Below the pieces are notes generated by a model. That model saw only the letters and a list, made by a program, of their open reading frames with translations, had not been told where the DNA came from and did no database searches. Positions 25,800-36,604 of a stretch of DNA of 64,000 nt are shown in pieces. The stretch lies in NCBI RefSeq assembly GCF_000526155.1, contig NZ_JAFN01000001.1:1058501-1122500 (forward strand), in the 5' to 3' direction. The DNA comes from Deferrisoma camini S3R1 (lineage in GTDB: Bacteria > Desulfobacterota > Deferrisomatia > Deferrisomatales > Deferrisomataceae). The first letter of the stretch is position 1, and each line of letters starts with the position of its first letter. The translations under genes were made by a program, and so were the position numbers.

Positions 25800-26545
25800 C
25801 GCTCCTCCCCCTGGGGGTAGATCACCGCCCGGGCCCCCTCCACCACGGACCGGTCCTCGGCGAGGAACAGGGTGATCCGGTCGCCCGCCACCAGGTTCTT
25901 GCCCCGCCACACCTTGGGGTCGCCCTCCAGCACCACCACGCCCCGGGCGGCGTCGTACCGGGCCGTGCGGCCCGTGGCCAGCACGTCCCCCCGCCGGATC
26001 CGGACGTTGCCCTCGGCGTAGGCGCTTCGGAGCTCCCGGGTCTCCGGGTCCAGGGTCACCTCCAGGCGATCCGCCTCCAGGGTCAGGTCGCCCTGCCGGG
26101 CCCGAACCTGGCCCGAGAACACCACCCGGGCCTCCTCGCCGCGCACCTCCAGGGACTGGGCGTCCACCTGGAGGGGCTCCTTGCCCTGGGCCCAGGTTCC
26201 CAGCGGCGCCTGGGCCGCTCCGGCGGCCGCGGCCAGCACCGTCATGAACCCGGCGACAAGATGGGCGCGCCACCTCAAGGGGCGGGGCAAGGGACTTGCC
26301 TCCGGCCGGGCGCGAAGCCGGGCATTGGGATTCGCCGCGCAGGCACGAAGCCGAAGAGCTGGTTTCCTGACAACCCCGTGGAGTCCGAACCATTTCGCGG
26401 TCCGAGCGTCAGAGGCGCTGCGCGGCGAGCTAAGGGGCCGCGCCCGGCTCTCCGGCAGGTCCCTTGCCCTCCCGGGCAGGGGGCGACAGTGCCCGTCCAT
26501 CCGCCGGGTCAATGGGATGAGCGCCGTTGCGACACGAAGGATCAC
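25796..26545 (-). CDS. lptA: LPS transport periplasmic protein LptA, carrying an in-frame palindromic insertion near its N-terminus
   Basis: LptA forms the periplasmic bridge for LPS. The OstA-like core is clear: PLQVDAQSLEVRGEEARVVF, LEADRLEVTLDPE, YAEGNVRIRRGD and ARYDAARGVVVLEGDPKV. The GTG at 26545 overlaps the lptC stop (GTGA), like the neighbouring junctions, and opens ILRVATALIPL. About 20 codons later the frame crosses a palindromic repeat (26285-26469) for about 62 codons without a stop. Only then does it reach RWRAHLVAGFMTVLAAAAGAAQA, which looks like the real signal peptide with an AQA cleavage site. Either translation restarts at the TTG at 26278 or ATG at 26245, or a long pre-sequence is made. 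No good ribosome-binding site is seen before the inner starts. Confidence 0.82.
   Translation of the reverse strand: MILRVATALIPLTRRMDGHCRPLPGRARDLPESRARPLSSPRSASDARTAKWFGLHGVVRKPALRLRACAANPNARLRARPEASPLPRPLRWRAHLVAGFMTVLAAAAGAAQAPLGTWAQGKEPLQVDAQSLEVRGEEARVVFSGQVRARQGDLTLEADRLEVTLDPETRELRSAYAEGNVRIRRGDVLATGRTARYDAARGVVVLEGDPKVWRGKNLVAGDRITLFLAEDRSVVEGARAVIYPQGEER
26285..26469. repeat. 185-base palindromic element inside the lptA reading frame
   Basis: The outer arms GGGCAAGGGACTTGCC (26285-26300) and 26454-26469 are inverted with one mismatch. Inner arms CCGGGCGCG (26306-26314) and CGCGCCCGG (26439-26447) extend the stem. The joint sequences TCCGGCCG and CGGCTCTCC also occur in the loop of the 5480-5532 hairpin, so the two elements look related. 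The central 120 bases are unrelated to lptA or lptC. Confidence 0.7.
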
Positions 26546-27075
26546 GGTCCTCGTCCTCCCACCCGGGCCCTCACCCCTCCGGAGAGACGCGCGACCCGGG
26601 GTTCCAGCTCCACGATGAGCCCCTGCCCCTCCACCCGGAGCCCCGGCCCCGTCCAGACCACCCGGCCCGGCGACACCACCCGACCCCGGTCCCGCTCGTA
26701 CCGGCCCGAGGCGCCCCGCACCTCGTAGCCCGCCCACCGGATCACCACCCCGCCGGTGAAGGTCACGGTCCGGCCCTCTTCCACCCGGGCCCGGCCGCTC
26801 TCGATCCGCACCGGGCCCTGGCCCGGATCCCGGATCTCGGCGGTCACCCCCATGAGCTCGCCCGAGGCCTCCTCCTCCACACCCTGGGCCCGGTCGGCCC
26901 GGAGGGTCCACACCCGGCCGCCGGGCTCCTGTCCGACCACCTCGATCCCCTCCCCCTCGGACACGGTGCGCGGGTCCCTCGCGGGCTCGGGCGGCGGAGC
27001 GGCCGGCCGCTGCAGGAGCATCCAACCCGCCACCGCCCCCACCACGAGCGCGGCCGTGACCCAGCCGGCCTTCAC
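26542..27075 (-). CDS. lptC: LPS export protein LptC
   Basis: Bitopic inner-membrane protein that links LptBFG to LptA. The 177 residues have one N-terminal membrane helix (GWVTAALVVGAVAGWMLL) and a periplasmic OstA-like beta domain with GVTAEIRDPGQGPVRIESG and VTFTGGVVIRWAGYEVRG. The start is a GTG at 27075 overlapping the kdsC stop. The assignment rests on this fold pattern and its place between kdsC and lptA. Confidence 0.87.
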   Translation of the reverse strand: MKAGWVTAALVVGAVAGWMLLQRPAAPPPEPARDPRTVSEGEGIEVVGQEPGGRVWTLRADRAQGVEEEASGELMGVTAEIRDPGQGPVRIESGRARVEEGRTVTFTGGVVIRWAGYEVRGASGRYERDRGRVVSPGRVVWTGPGLRVEGQGLIVELEPRVARLSGGVRARVGGRGP

Positions 27076-27611
27076 GGCACCAGGGGCTCGGGGTGGAAGT
27101 ACTTGCGGGTGACCTCGGCCCAGGCGCCCCGGGCCCGCAGGATGGCCTCGCACACCTCCCGCACCGCCCCGCGGCCGCCCGGCCGCGAGGTCACCCAGAG
27201 GGCCCGCTCCCGCACGTACTCCGGCGCGTCGGCCACGGTGATCCCCACCCCCACCTGGGTGATCACCGGAAGGTCCACCAGGTCGTCGCCCACGTAGGCC
27301 ACCCGGTCGGGCGCGAGGCACCGGCGGCCCAGGATCTCGCGGACCACCTCGAGCTTGTTGCGCACCCGCTGGTGCACCTCGGTCACCCCCAACTCCCGGG
27401 CCCGGTGCTCCACCACCCGGCTGCGGCGGCCGGTCACGAACCCCACCTCCACCCCGGCCCGCTGCAGCAGCTTCAGCCCGTGGCCGTCGGTCACGTCGAA
27501 GGCCTTGGTCTCCACCCCCTGGTCGTCGATCACCACCCGGCCGTCGGTGAGCACCCCATCCACGTCGAGGAGCAGCAGCTCCACCCGGGCCAGCCGTTCC
27601 GTCAGCGTCAT
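27072..27611 (-). CDS. kdsC: 3-deoxy-D-manno-octulosonate 8-phosphate phosphatase
   Basis: HAD phosphatase that removes the phosphate from Kdo-8-P. The 179 residues have LLLLDVDGVLTDGRV (nucleophile Asp and +2 Asp), FVTGRRSRVVEHRA (motif II Thr), the conserved Lys in VRNKLEV, and VAYVGDDLVDLPVI (motif III-IV). Together with kdsD, kdsA and kdsB it completes Kdo synthesis up to CMP-Kdo. Its ATG overlaps the kdsD stop (ATGA). Confidence 0.94.
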   Translation of the reverse strand: MTLTERLARVELLLLDVDGVLTDGRVVIDDQGVETKAFDVTDGHGLKLLQRAGVEVGFVTGRRSRVVEHRARELGVTEVHQRVRNKLEVVREILGRRCLAPDRVAYVGDDLVDLPVITQVGVGITVADAPEYVRERALWVTSRPGGRGAVREVCEAILRARGAWAEVTRKYFHPEPLVP

Positions 27612-28572
27612 CGCAGCCCTGCCTTCACCAGGTCGTGGATGTGCACCACCCCGCACACCCGATCGGGGTCGTCCGGCTCCGTGACGAACAGGGCCGTGAT
27701 CGCGAACCGCTCCATGGTGCGCAGGGCCTCCACGGCCAGGGTCCCCCGGGCCACCCGCTTGGGGTCGGGGGTCATCACCTCCCCGGCCCGCTTCTCCAGG
27801 AACTCGGGGCCCTGCTCCAGGCCCCGGCGCAGGTCTCCGTCGGTGATCACCCCCACCAGCCGCCCCTCCGGGTCGAACACCCCGGCCAGGCCCAGGCGCT
27901 TCGAGGTCATCTCCAGGAGCACCTCGGGCATGGCCTCGGCCGCGGCCACCCGGGGCACGGCCTCGCCGTCGTGCATCAGGTCGTCCACCTGCAAAACCAG
28001 CTGCCTTCCCAGGGACCCGGCCGGATGGAACCGGGCGAAGTCCTCGGCCGTAAACCCCTTTCGCTCCATCAGGGCCGCGGCCAGGGCGTCGCCCAGGGCC
28101 AGGGTGGCCGTGGTGGAGGCCATGGGCGCCAGGTTCAGGGGGCAGGCCTCCTCCTCCACCGGCACGTGGAGCACCACGTCGGCCCGCCGGGCCAGGGTGG
28201 ATCGGCGGTTGCCGGTGATGGCCACCAGCCCCAGCTCCAGGCGCCGGATCACCGGCAGGATCTCCACCAGCTCCTCGGTCTCGCCCGAGTTGGACACGGC
28301 CACCACCACGTCGCCCCGGGCCAGGATGCCCAGGTCGCCGTGCACCCCCTCGGCCGGATGCAGGAAGAACGCCGGCGTGCCCGTGGAGGCCAGGGTGGCC
28401 GCGATCTTGCGGCACACGATGCCGCTCTTGCCCATGCCGGTCAGGACCACCTTGCCGCGGCACCCCTCCAGCAGTTCCACGGCCGCGTCGAACTCGGCCC
28501 CCAGGTCCCGGGCCAGCCGGGCGATCGCGCCGGCCTCGATCTCCAGAACCCTGCGGGCGGTGGCCAGCAGGC

Positions 28573-28576
<4 letters not shown>
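27608..28576 (-). CDS. kdsD: Arabinose-5-phosphate isomerase KdsD
   Basis: Converts ribulose-5-P to arabinose-5-P, the first committed step of Kdo synthesis. The 322 residues have a SIS domain (about 35-170: [45 protein letters not shown]) and two CBS domains (about 200-322: [26 protein letters not shown]). The GTG at 28576 overlaps the kdsA stop. Length matches E. coli KdsD/GutQ. Confidence 0.95.
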
Positions 28577-31195
<2,619 letters not shown>

Positions 31196-31198
31196 GTC

Positions 31199-31963
31199 TC
31201 AACGTCCTCCCCTCAACATCTCCTCCACCCGAGCCACGTCCTCGGGCCGGTCCACCCCCACCGAGTCGGACCGGGCGGCTACCACCCGGATTCGCCAGCC
31301 GGCCTCCAGGGCCCGCAGCTGCTCCAGGCGCTCGGCCTGCTCCAGCCGGCCCTCGGGCAGGGCCGTGAACGCGAACAGGGCCTCGCGCCGGAACGCGTAC
31401 ACCCCCAGGTGCTTGCAGGCCCGGACCGGGGGCCGGTCGGGCAGCCGAGGCCCGGCGGAGGCCTCGGCCTCGTCCCGAAAGTGCGGGATCGGGGCCCGCG
31501 AGAAGTACAGGGCGTTCCCCCGCCCGTCACACACCACCTTGACCACATCGGGCCGCAGCCACTCGGCCGTGTCCGCGAGCGGCCGGGCCAACGTGGCCAT
31601 GGCCGGCGGATCCTCGCCGGCCATGGCAGCCACCAACCCGGCCAGGTCGTCCGGGTCCACCAGGGGCTCGTCACCCTGCACGTTCACGACCACGTCCGCC
31701 TCCACGGACCGGGCCGCCTCGGCCACCCGGTCCGTGCCCGAGCGGCAGGCCGGCGAGGTCATCACGGCCCGGGCCCCGGCCGCCCGGGCCGCCTCGGCAA
31801 TGCCCGGGTGGTCGGTGGCCACGATCACCTCGGCGAACGCGGGGCACGCCCCGGCCCGTTCCACCACCCAGACGATCAGGGGCTTCTCGAGCAGGGGGAC
31901 CAGGGGCTTGCCGGGAAACCGGGAGGAACCGTACCGGGCAGGGATGACGGCGACGGCGCGCAC
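31199..31963 (-). CDS. kdsB: CMP-Kdo synthetase
   Basis: Activates Kdo with CTP for lipid A-core assembly. The 254 residues show AVIPARYGSSRFPGKPL at the N-terminus, VIVATDHPGIAEA, VVNVQGDEPLVDP, ALYFSRAPIPHFRD and KHLGVYAFRREAL. The start is a GTG at 31963 with AAGGAGG 5 bases upstream. It lies just upstream of pyrG on the same strand but is separated from it by a repeat array. Confidence 0.95.
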   Translation of the reverse strand: MRAVAVIPARYGSSRFPGKPLVPLLEKPLIVWVVERAGACPAFAEVIVATDHPGIAEAARAAGARAVMTSPACRSGTDRVAEAARSVEADVVVNVQGDEPLVDPDDLAGLVAAMAGEDPPAMATLARPLADTAEWLRPDVVKVVCDGRGNALYFSRAPIPHFRDEAEASAGPRLPDRPPVRACKHLGVYAFRREALFAFTALPEGRLEQAERLEQLRALEAGWRIRVVAARSDSVGVDRPEDVARVEEMLRGGR

Positions 31964-31979
31964 GGGGCCTCCTTGGGAA

Positions 31980-32215
31980 GGCTTTCGGGCCTTCGGCCCG
32001 CTGGAAAGCTTGGAGGCTGGGAGGCTGTGAGGCCAAAAACCTCTTTCATCTCCTAGCGCTGCGCCAGCACCTCGCGCCCTGGGGGCCAGGTGGGGCGCCG
32101 GGGGGCTACCGGGCTTATGGGGGCGGTACCTTACCCGCCCGGACCAAAAGGTGTCAATCCGGTGGATCTGTCGTCTTGGCCCGCTAGGCGGCTGGGCAGC
32201 CGGGCAACCGGCCGG
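31980..32215. repeat. Composite element that runs into the 3' end of the RND pump gene
   Basis: GGGCCTTCGGCCCGC (31988-32002), AAGCTTGGAGGCTGGGAGGC words, AACCTCTTTCATCTCCTAGCG (diverged middle block) and GGGGCCAGGTGGGGCGCCG precede the stop codon of the pump gene at 32131. GGCCCGCTAGGCGGCTGGGC and AGCCGGGCAACCGG (32178-32212) are the same repeat inside that coding region. Confidence 0.65.
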
Positions 32216-35200
32216 CTCCCGGTCGCGGCCCGGACCAGGCCCACCAGGTCCTCGACCACCAGGTACAGCGAGGGCACCAGCAGCAAAGTGACCGTGGTCG
32301 ACACCGCCACGCCGAACGCCAGGCTCACGGCCATGGGGATCAGGAACTGGGCCTGCACGCTCTTCTCCACGATCATGGGGATCAGGCCGAAGAAGGTGGT
32401 CAGGGTGGTCAGGAGCACCGGCCGGAACCGCCGGACCCCAGCCTCCACCGCGGCCCGGGCGGCCGGCGCGCCCGCGCGGCGGCTGCGGTTGGCGAAGTCG
32501 ATGAGGACCAGGGCGTCGTTCACCACCACGCCGGATACGGCCACCACCCCGAACAGGGACAGGATCGTCAGGGGCAGCCCCAGGAGCACATGGCCCCAGA
32601 TCGCGCCCACCACGCCGAACGGGATCGCGGTCATCACGATCAGGGGCTGCACGTACGACCGGAACGGGATGGCCAGCAGGGTGAAGATGGCCAGCAGGGC
32701 CACGCCGAACCCCCGGCCCAGGCTCTCGAGCGACTCCCGGCGACCCTTCTCCTGGCCCTCGAACGTGTAGGACAGCCCCGGGAAGTCCGACAGGATCCCG
32801 GGCAGGTGCCGCGCGGCCAGGTCGGTGAGCACCTCCCGGGCGTTGGCCACGTCCTCGTCCACGTCGGCGGTCACATCCACCACCCGCTTGCGGTCCTCTC
32901 GGGAGATGGTGGCGTAGCCGCGGGTCAGCACCACGTCGGCCACCTCGGAGAACGGCACCTCGGCCCCCTGGGGCGTGCGCACCCACATGGCCTCCACGTC
33001 CCCCAGGCTGCGTCGCTGGGCCTCGGGGTAGCGCACCATCACCTTGACCTCGTCCCGGCCCCGCTGCACCCGCAGGGCCTCCTCGCCGTACAGGGCCGCC
33101 CGAACCTGGCGGGCCAGGTCGCTCAGGGTGAGCCCCAACCCCCGCGCGGCGGGTTTGAGCCGAAGCCGCATCTCCAGCTTGCCCTCCTGGAACGAGTCGC
33201 GGATGTCGGTGACGCCCGGGTACGTGGCCAGGGCCTCCTTCACCCGGGCCGCGGCCGCCTCCAGGGTGTCGAACCGGTCCCCGGCCAGCCGCACCACGAT
33301 GGGCTCGCCCGTGGAGAACAGGCTCGAGACGAAGGTGAGGGACTCGGCCCCGGCCACCGGCCCCACCAGCTCCCGCCACCGGGCCGCCACCCGGGACGAC
33401 GGCACCGACCGCTCCTCGGACGGCAAGAGCTGGAGCCGCACCGCGGCCAGGTGAGACCCGCCGGCTCCACCGGCCTGGGGCCCGGCCCCGCCGGCCGACT
33501 GGCCCACCAGGGTGTACACGTGGGTCACCAGGGGCCGGCCGCCGTCCGCCATCTCCCTCTGGAGCCGGCGGGCCGCGGCCTCGATCCGAGCCACGGCGGC
33601 CGCGGTCTCGGCCAGGGAGGTGCCCTCGGGCATGACCAGGCTGGCCGTGACCCGGTCCGACTCCACCTTGGGGAAGAACACGAACTGGATCCGGCCGCCC
33701 GCCACCCACCCCACGGTCACCAGAAACACGGCCGTGAACCCGGCCACCGTGAGGTAGCGCCAGGCCACGGCCCGCTCGAGCACCCAGGCGTAGGGCCCCC
33801 GAACGAACCAGCTGAGCCCCCGGCCGAACCCCCGGCGGAACCGCTCCAGGGGGCCGGCCCGGTCCGTGGGCGGCGGCACCGAGGCTAGGTGAGCCGGCAG
33901 GACGAACAGGGCCTCCAGCAGCGACAGGGCGAACGCCGAGATCACCACGATGGGGATCACCCGCATGAACTTGCCCATGGTGCCCTCCACGAACAGCAGG
34001 GGCACGAACGCCGCGATCGTGGTGAGCACCGAGAAGGTGACCGGCCCGGCCATCTCCCGGGCCCCCAGCACGGCCGCCACCGGGCCGGGCCGGCCCTGCT
34101 CCAGGTGCTGGTACACCCCCTCCCCCACCACGATGGCGTCGTCCACCACGATGCCCAGGGCCAGGATGAACGCGAACAGGGAGATCATGTTGATGGTCAC
34201 GTCCAGGTGGGGCAGCAGGGCCAGGGCGCCCAGGAACGCCACCGGGATCCCCATGGTCACCCAGAACGCCAGCCGGGGCGCCAGGAACAGGAGCAGGCTT
34301 CCGAACACCAGCACCAGGCCCAGCCGCGCGTTGCGAAGCAGCAGGTCCCGCCGGGCCTTCAGGATGTCGGTGCGGTCCCGCCACAGGGTCAGCCGCACGC
34401 CCTCGGGCAGGTCGGCCGCGTGCTCGGCGATGTACCCCCTGACCGCCTCGGCCACCTCGATGGCGTCCTGGGCCCCGGTGCGGTAGATCTCCAGGAGCAC
34501 GGCCGGCTTGCCGTCGAACCGGGTGATCCGCTCGGCGTCCTCGGCAAACCCGTCGCGCACCGTGGCGATGTCGCCCAGGAGCACCCGGCTGCCGTCCGGC
34601 CGCGCCAGCACCACCACCCGCTCGAACTCCCGGCCGGTGTAGCGTTGGCCCTTGGTCCGCACCAGGATCTCTCCGCCCCGGGTGCGCAGGGTTCCGGCCG
34701 GCAGGTCCAGGCTGGAGCGCCGCACCGCCTCGGCCACCTGGGAGAGGGTGAGGCCGTGCTTGCGCAGGTTGGCCTCGGGCACCTCGATGGAGATCTCGTA
34801 GTCCCGGGTGCCCAACACCTCCACCTGGGACAGCTCGGGCAGGGCCGTGAGGTCGTCGCGGACGCGGTCGGCCAGCACCTTGAGGGTGCGCTCGGTCGCA
34901 TCGCCGTAGATCACCAGGTCCACCACCTGCCGGCGGCGGGTCAATCGGGTGACCACGGGCTCCTCGGCATCGTCCGGGAAGGTGGTGATCCGGTCCACCT
35001 CGCTCTCCACGTCCCGGATCACCCGGCCCGCGTCCACGCCCCGCTCCAGCTCCAGCAGCACCGTGCCCACCCCCTCGGCCGCCCGGGAGGCCACGCTCTT
35101 GACCCCGTCCACCGCGGCCACCCGCTCCTCGATCCGGGTGCAGATGGCCTCCTCCACCTCCTCGGGGCTCGCGCCCGGGTAGGCCACCGTGATCGAGATC

Positions 35201-35349
35201 ACGTCCAGGTCGATGTCGGGGAACACCTCCTGCCGGATCGTGCCCAGGGTCAGCGCGCCGGCGGCGAGCACGAACACCATCAGCAGGTTCGCGGCCACGT
35301 GGTTGTCCACGAACCAGGCGATGGGGCCCTTCTTCACCCCGCGGATCAC
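32131..35349 (-). CDS. RND efflux pump permease (AcrB/HAE-type)
   Basis: Inner-membrane proton/drug antiporter of 1072 residues, the usual length. The N-terminus is KGPIAWFVDNHVAANLLMVF with the first helix. Two large periplasmic loops follow. The fourth-helix motif GIVVDDAIVVGEGVYQHLE carries the paired Asp of the proton relay, and AVSGVVVNDALVLIDFANR the later helix. The divergence from AcrB suggests the broader HAE/metal-like clade; the substrate is unknown. The GTG at 35349 overlaps the adaptor gene stop. The last about 30 residues (after LVEDLVGLVRAA) are encoded partly by an intergenic repeat module. Confidence 0.92.
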   Translation of the reverse strand: MIRGVKKGPIAWFVDNHVAANLLMVFVLAAGALTLGTIRQEVFPDIDLDVISITVAYPGASPEEVEEAICTRIEERVAAVDGVKSVASRAAEGVGTVLLELERGVDAGRVIRDVESEVDRITTFPDDAEEPVVTRLTRRRQVVDLVIYGDATERTLKVLADRVRDDLTALPELSQVEVLGTRDYEISIEVPEANLRKHGLTLSQVAEAVRRSSLDLPAGTLRTRGGEILVRTKGQRYTGREFERVVVLARPDGSRVLLGDIATVRDGFAEDAERITRFDGKPAVLLEIYRTGAQDAIEVAEAVRGYIAEHAADLPEGVRLTLWRDRTDILKARRDLLLRNARLGLVLVFGSLLLFLAPRLAFWVTMGIPVAFLGALALLPHLDVTINMISLFAFILALGIVVDDAIVVGEGVYQHLEQGRPGPVAAVLGAREMAGPVTFSVLTTIAAFVPLLFVEGTMGKFMRVIPIVVISAFALSLLEALFVLPAHLASVPPPTDRAGPLERFRRGFGRGLSWFVRGPYAWVLERAVAWRYLTVAGFTAVFLVTVGWVAGGRIQFVFFPKVESDRVTASLVMPEGTSLAETAAAVARIEAAARRLQREMADGGRPLVTHVYTLVGQSAGGAGPQAGGAGGSHLAAVRLQLLPSEERSVPSSRVAARWRELVGPVAGAESLTFVSSLFSTGEPIVVRLAGDRFDTLEAAAARVKEALATYPGVTDIRDSFQEGKLEMRLRLKPAARGLGLTLSDLARQVRAALYGEEALRVQRGRDEVKVMVRYPEAQRRSLGDVEAMWVRTPQGAEVPFSEVADVVLTRGYATISREDRKRVVDVTADVDEDVANAREVLTDLAARHLPGILSDFPGLSYTFEGQEKGRRESLESLGRGFGVALLAIFTLLAIPFRSYVQPLIVMTAIPFGVVGAIWGHVLLGLPLTILSLFGVVAVSGVVVNDALVLIDFANRSRRAGAPAARAAVEAGVRRFRPVLLTTLTTFFGLIPMIVEKSVQAQFLIPMAVSLAFGVAVSTTVTLLLVPSLYLVVEDLVGLVRAATGSRPVARLPSRLAGQDDRSTGLTPFGPGG

Positions 35350-36521
35350 CGCCGGTCCTCCGCCACCCGCACCGCCATGCCGTCGGTGGCCGCGCCCACC
35401 CGGCTCACCACCACCCGGTCCCCGGCCGACAGGCCCCGGGACACCAGGACCCGGTCCCCCTCCACGCGCACCACCTCCACCGGCCGGAACCGTAACCGCC
35501 CGGCGTCGTCCACCACCCACACCACGCCCCCCTCCCGCAGGGCCTCCCGCGGCAGGGGGAACACCCCCCGCAGGACCCGGCCCCGGATCCGGCCGGTCAC
35601 GAACAGCCCCACCGGAAGCGGCACCCGGCCGGGCCGGAACGGGTCCGGCACCCGGACCACCAGCCCCACGGTGCGGGACGCCTCGTCCACCACCGCCTCG
35701 GTGCGCACCACCCGGCCCTGCCACCGGCCCGGCCGGCCGAAGGTCCCCTCCAGCCGGGCCAGGGGCCCGGTCTTCGGGTCGGGCCGACCGATCCAGCCCA
35801 GGTCCTCCGTGGCCACGGGGAACACCACCTCCACCGCGTCAGTGGCGTACAGCCGGGCCACGGCCTTGCCCGGGCTCACGTACTGGCCCAGGTCCACGGC
35901 CTCGGAGCGCACCCGCGCCGCAAACGGGGCCCGCAGCACGGTCCGCGCCAGGGCCAGCTCGGCCGTGGCCACCCGGGCCCGGGCAGCCTCCAGCTCGGCC
36001 CGGGCCTGGCGTAGCTGGGGCCCCCGAAACAGCAGACTGTCGTCGTCCGGGGGCGGGTCCTCGCCGTACACCTGCCGCCACTCCTCCCGGGCCGACTCGG
36101 CCTCGGCCCGGATCCGCTCCAGCTGGTAGGTGGCCCGCTCCACCTCGGCCCGGGCCGCCCGGAGCTGGAGCTCGTAGTCGGCCCGGTCGATCCGCACCAG
36201 CACCTCGCCCTCGGCCACGAACCCGCCGGTCACCAGGTTGGGGGAGACCTCCACCACCTCGCCGGCCACCTGGGGCACCAGGTCGATCTCCGCTGCGGGC
36301 CGCACGGTGCCGTGGGCCGTCACCTCCACCCGCACGTCCTCGGGCTGGGCCTTCCAGACCCGCACCAGGGGGCCCTGCCTCACCCGCTCCTGCCGTGCCG
36401 GGGGCTTGCGGGTCTCCACCAGCGCCTTGAACCCCGCCACCCCCGCGGCCAGGGCCAGGAGGGGAAGCACGACCTTGAGAACGATGACGCCGATCCGACG
36501 TCGTTTTGGTTGGTTTGCCAT
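35346..36521 (-). CDS. RND efflux membrane-fusion (adaptor) protein
   Basis: Periplasmic adaptor of 391 residues. One N-terminal membrane anchor (residues 8-31) is followed by the lipoyl-like half AEIDLVPQVAGEVVEVSPNL. Then comes an alpha hairpin of about 75 residues rich in Glu, Ala and Arg (LRAARAEVERATYQLERI...), the second lipoyl half LRAPFAARVRSEAVDLGQYV, and the beta-barrel and membrane-proximal domains. It connects the RND permease with the outer-membrane channel. The ATG at 36521 follows a repeat array. Its stop overlaps the permease start. Confidence 0.92.
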   Translation of the reverse strand: MANQPKRRRIGVIVLKVVLPLLALAAGVAGFKALVETRKPPARQERVRQGPLVRVWKAQPEDVRVEVTAHGTVRPAAEIDLVPQVAGEVVEVSPNLVTGGFVAEGEVLVRIDRADYELQLRAARAEVERATYQLERIRAEAESAREEWRQVYGEDPPPDDDSLLFRGPQLRQARAELEAARARVATAELALARTVLRAPFAARVRSEAVDLGQYVSPGKAVARLYATDAVEVVFPVATEDLGWIGRPDPKTGPLARLEGTFGRPGRWQGRVVRTEAVVDEASRTVGLVVRVPDPFRPGRVPLPVGLFVTGRIRGRVLRGVFPLPREALREGGVVWVVDDAGRLRFRPVEVVRVEGDRVLVSRGLSAGDRVVVSRVGAATDGMAVRVAEDRR

Positions 36522-36539
36522 GAAAACCTCGTGTGGATT

Positions 36540-36604
36540 ATTGGATAGCTGGGACGTTGGGACGTTGGGACGCCTCCTAGCTTCCCAGCTTCCTAGCCTC
36601 CGCC
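36540..36604. repeat. GACGTTGG and AGGAAGCTGG word arrays; supplies the stop codon of the outer-membrane channel gene
   Basis: GGATAGCTGGGACGTTGGGACG words (36543-36572) are followed by CTCCTAGCTTCCCAGC and TTCCTAGCCTCC (36573-36602). Read on the minus strand, GGAGGCTAGGAAGCTGGG contains the TAG that ends the channel gene at 36593. Confidence 0.7.
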
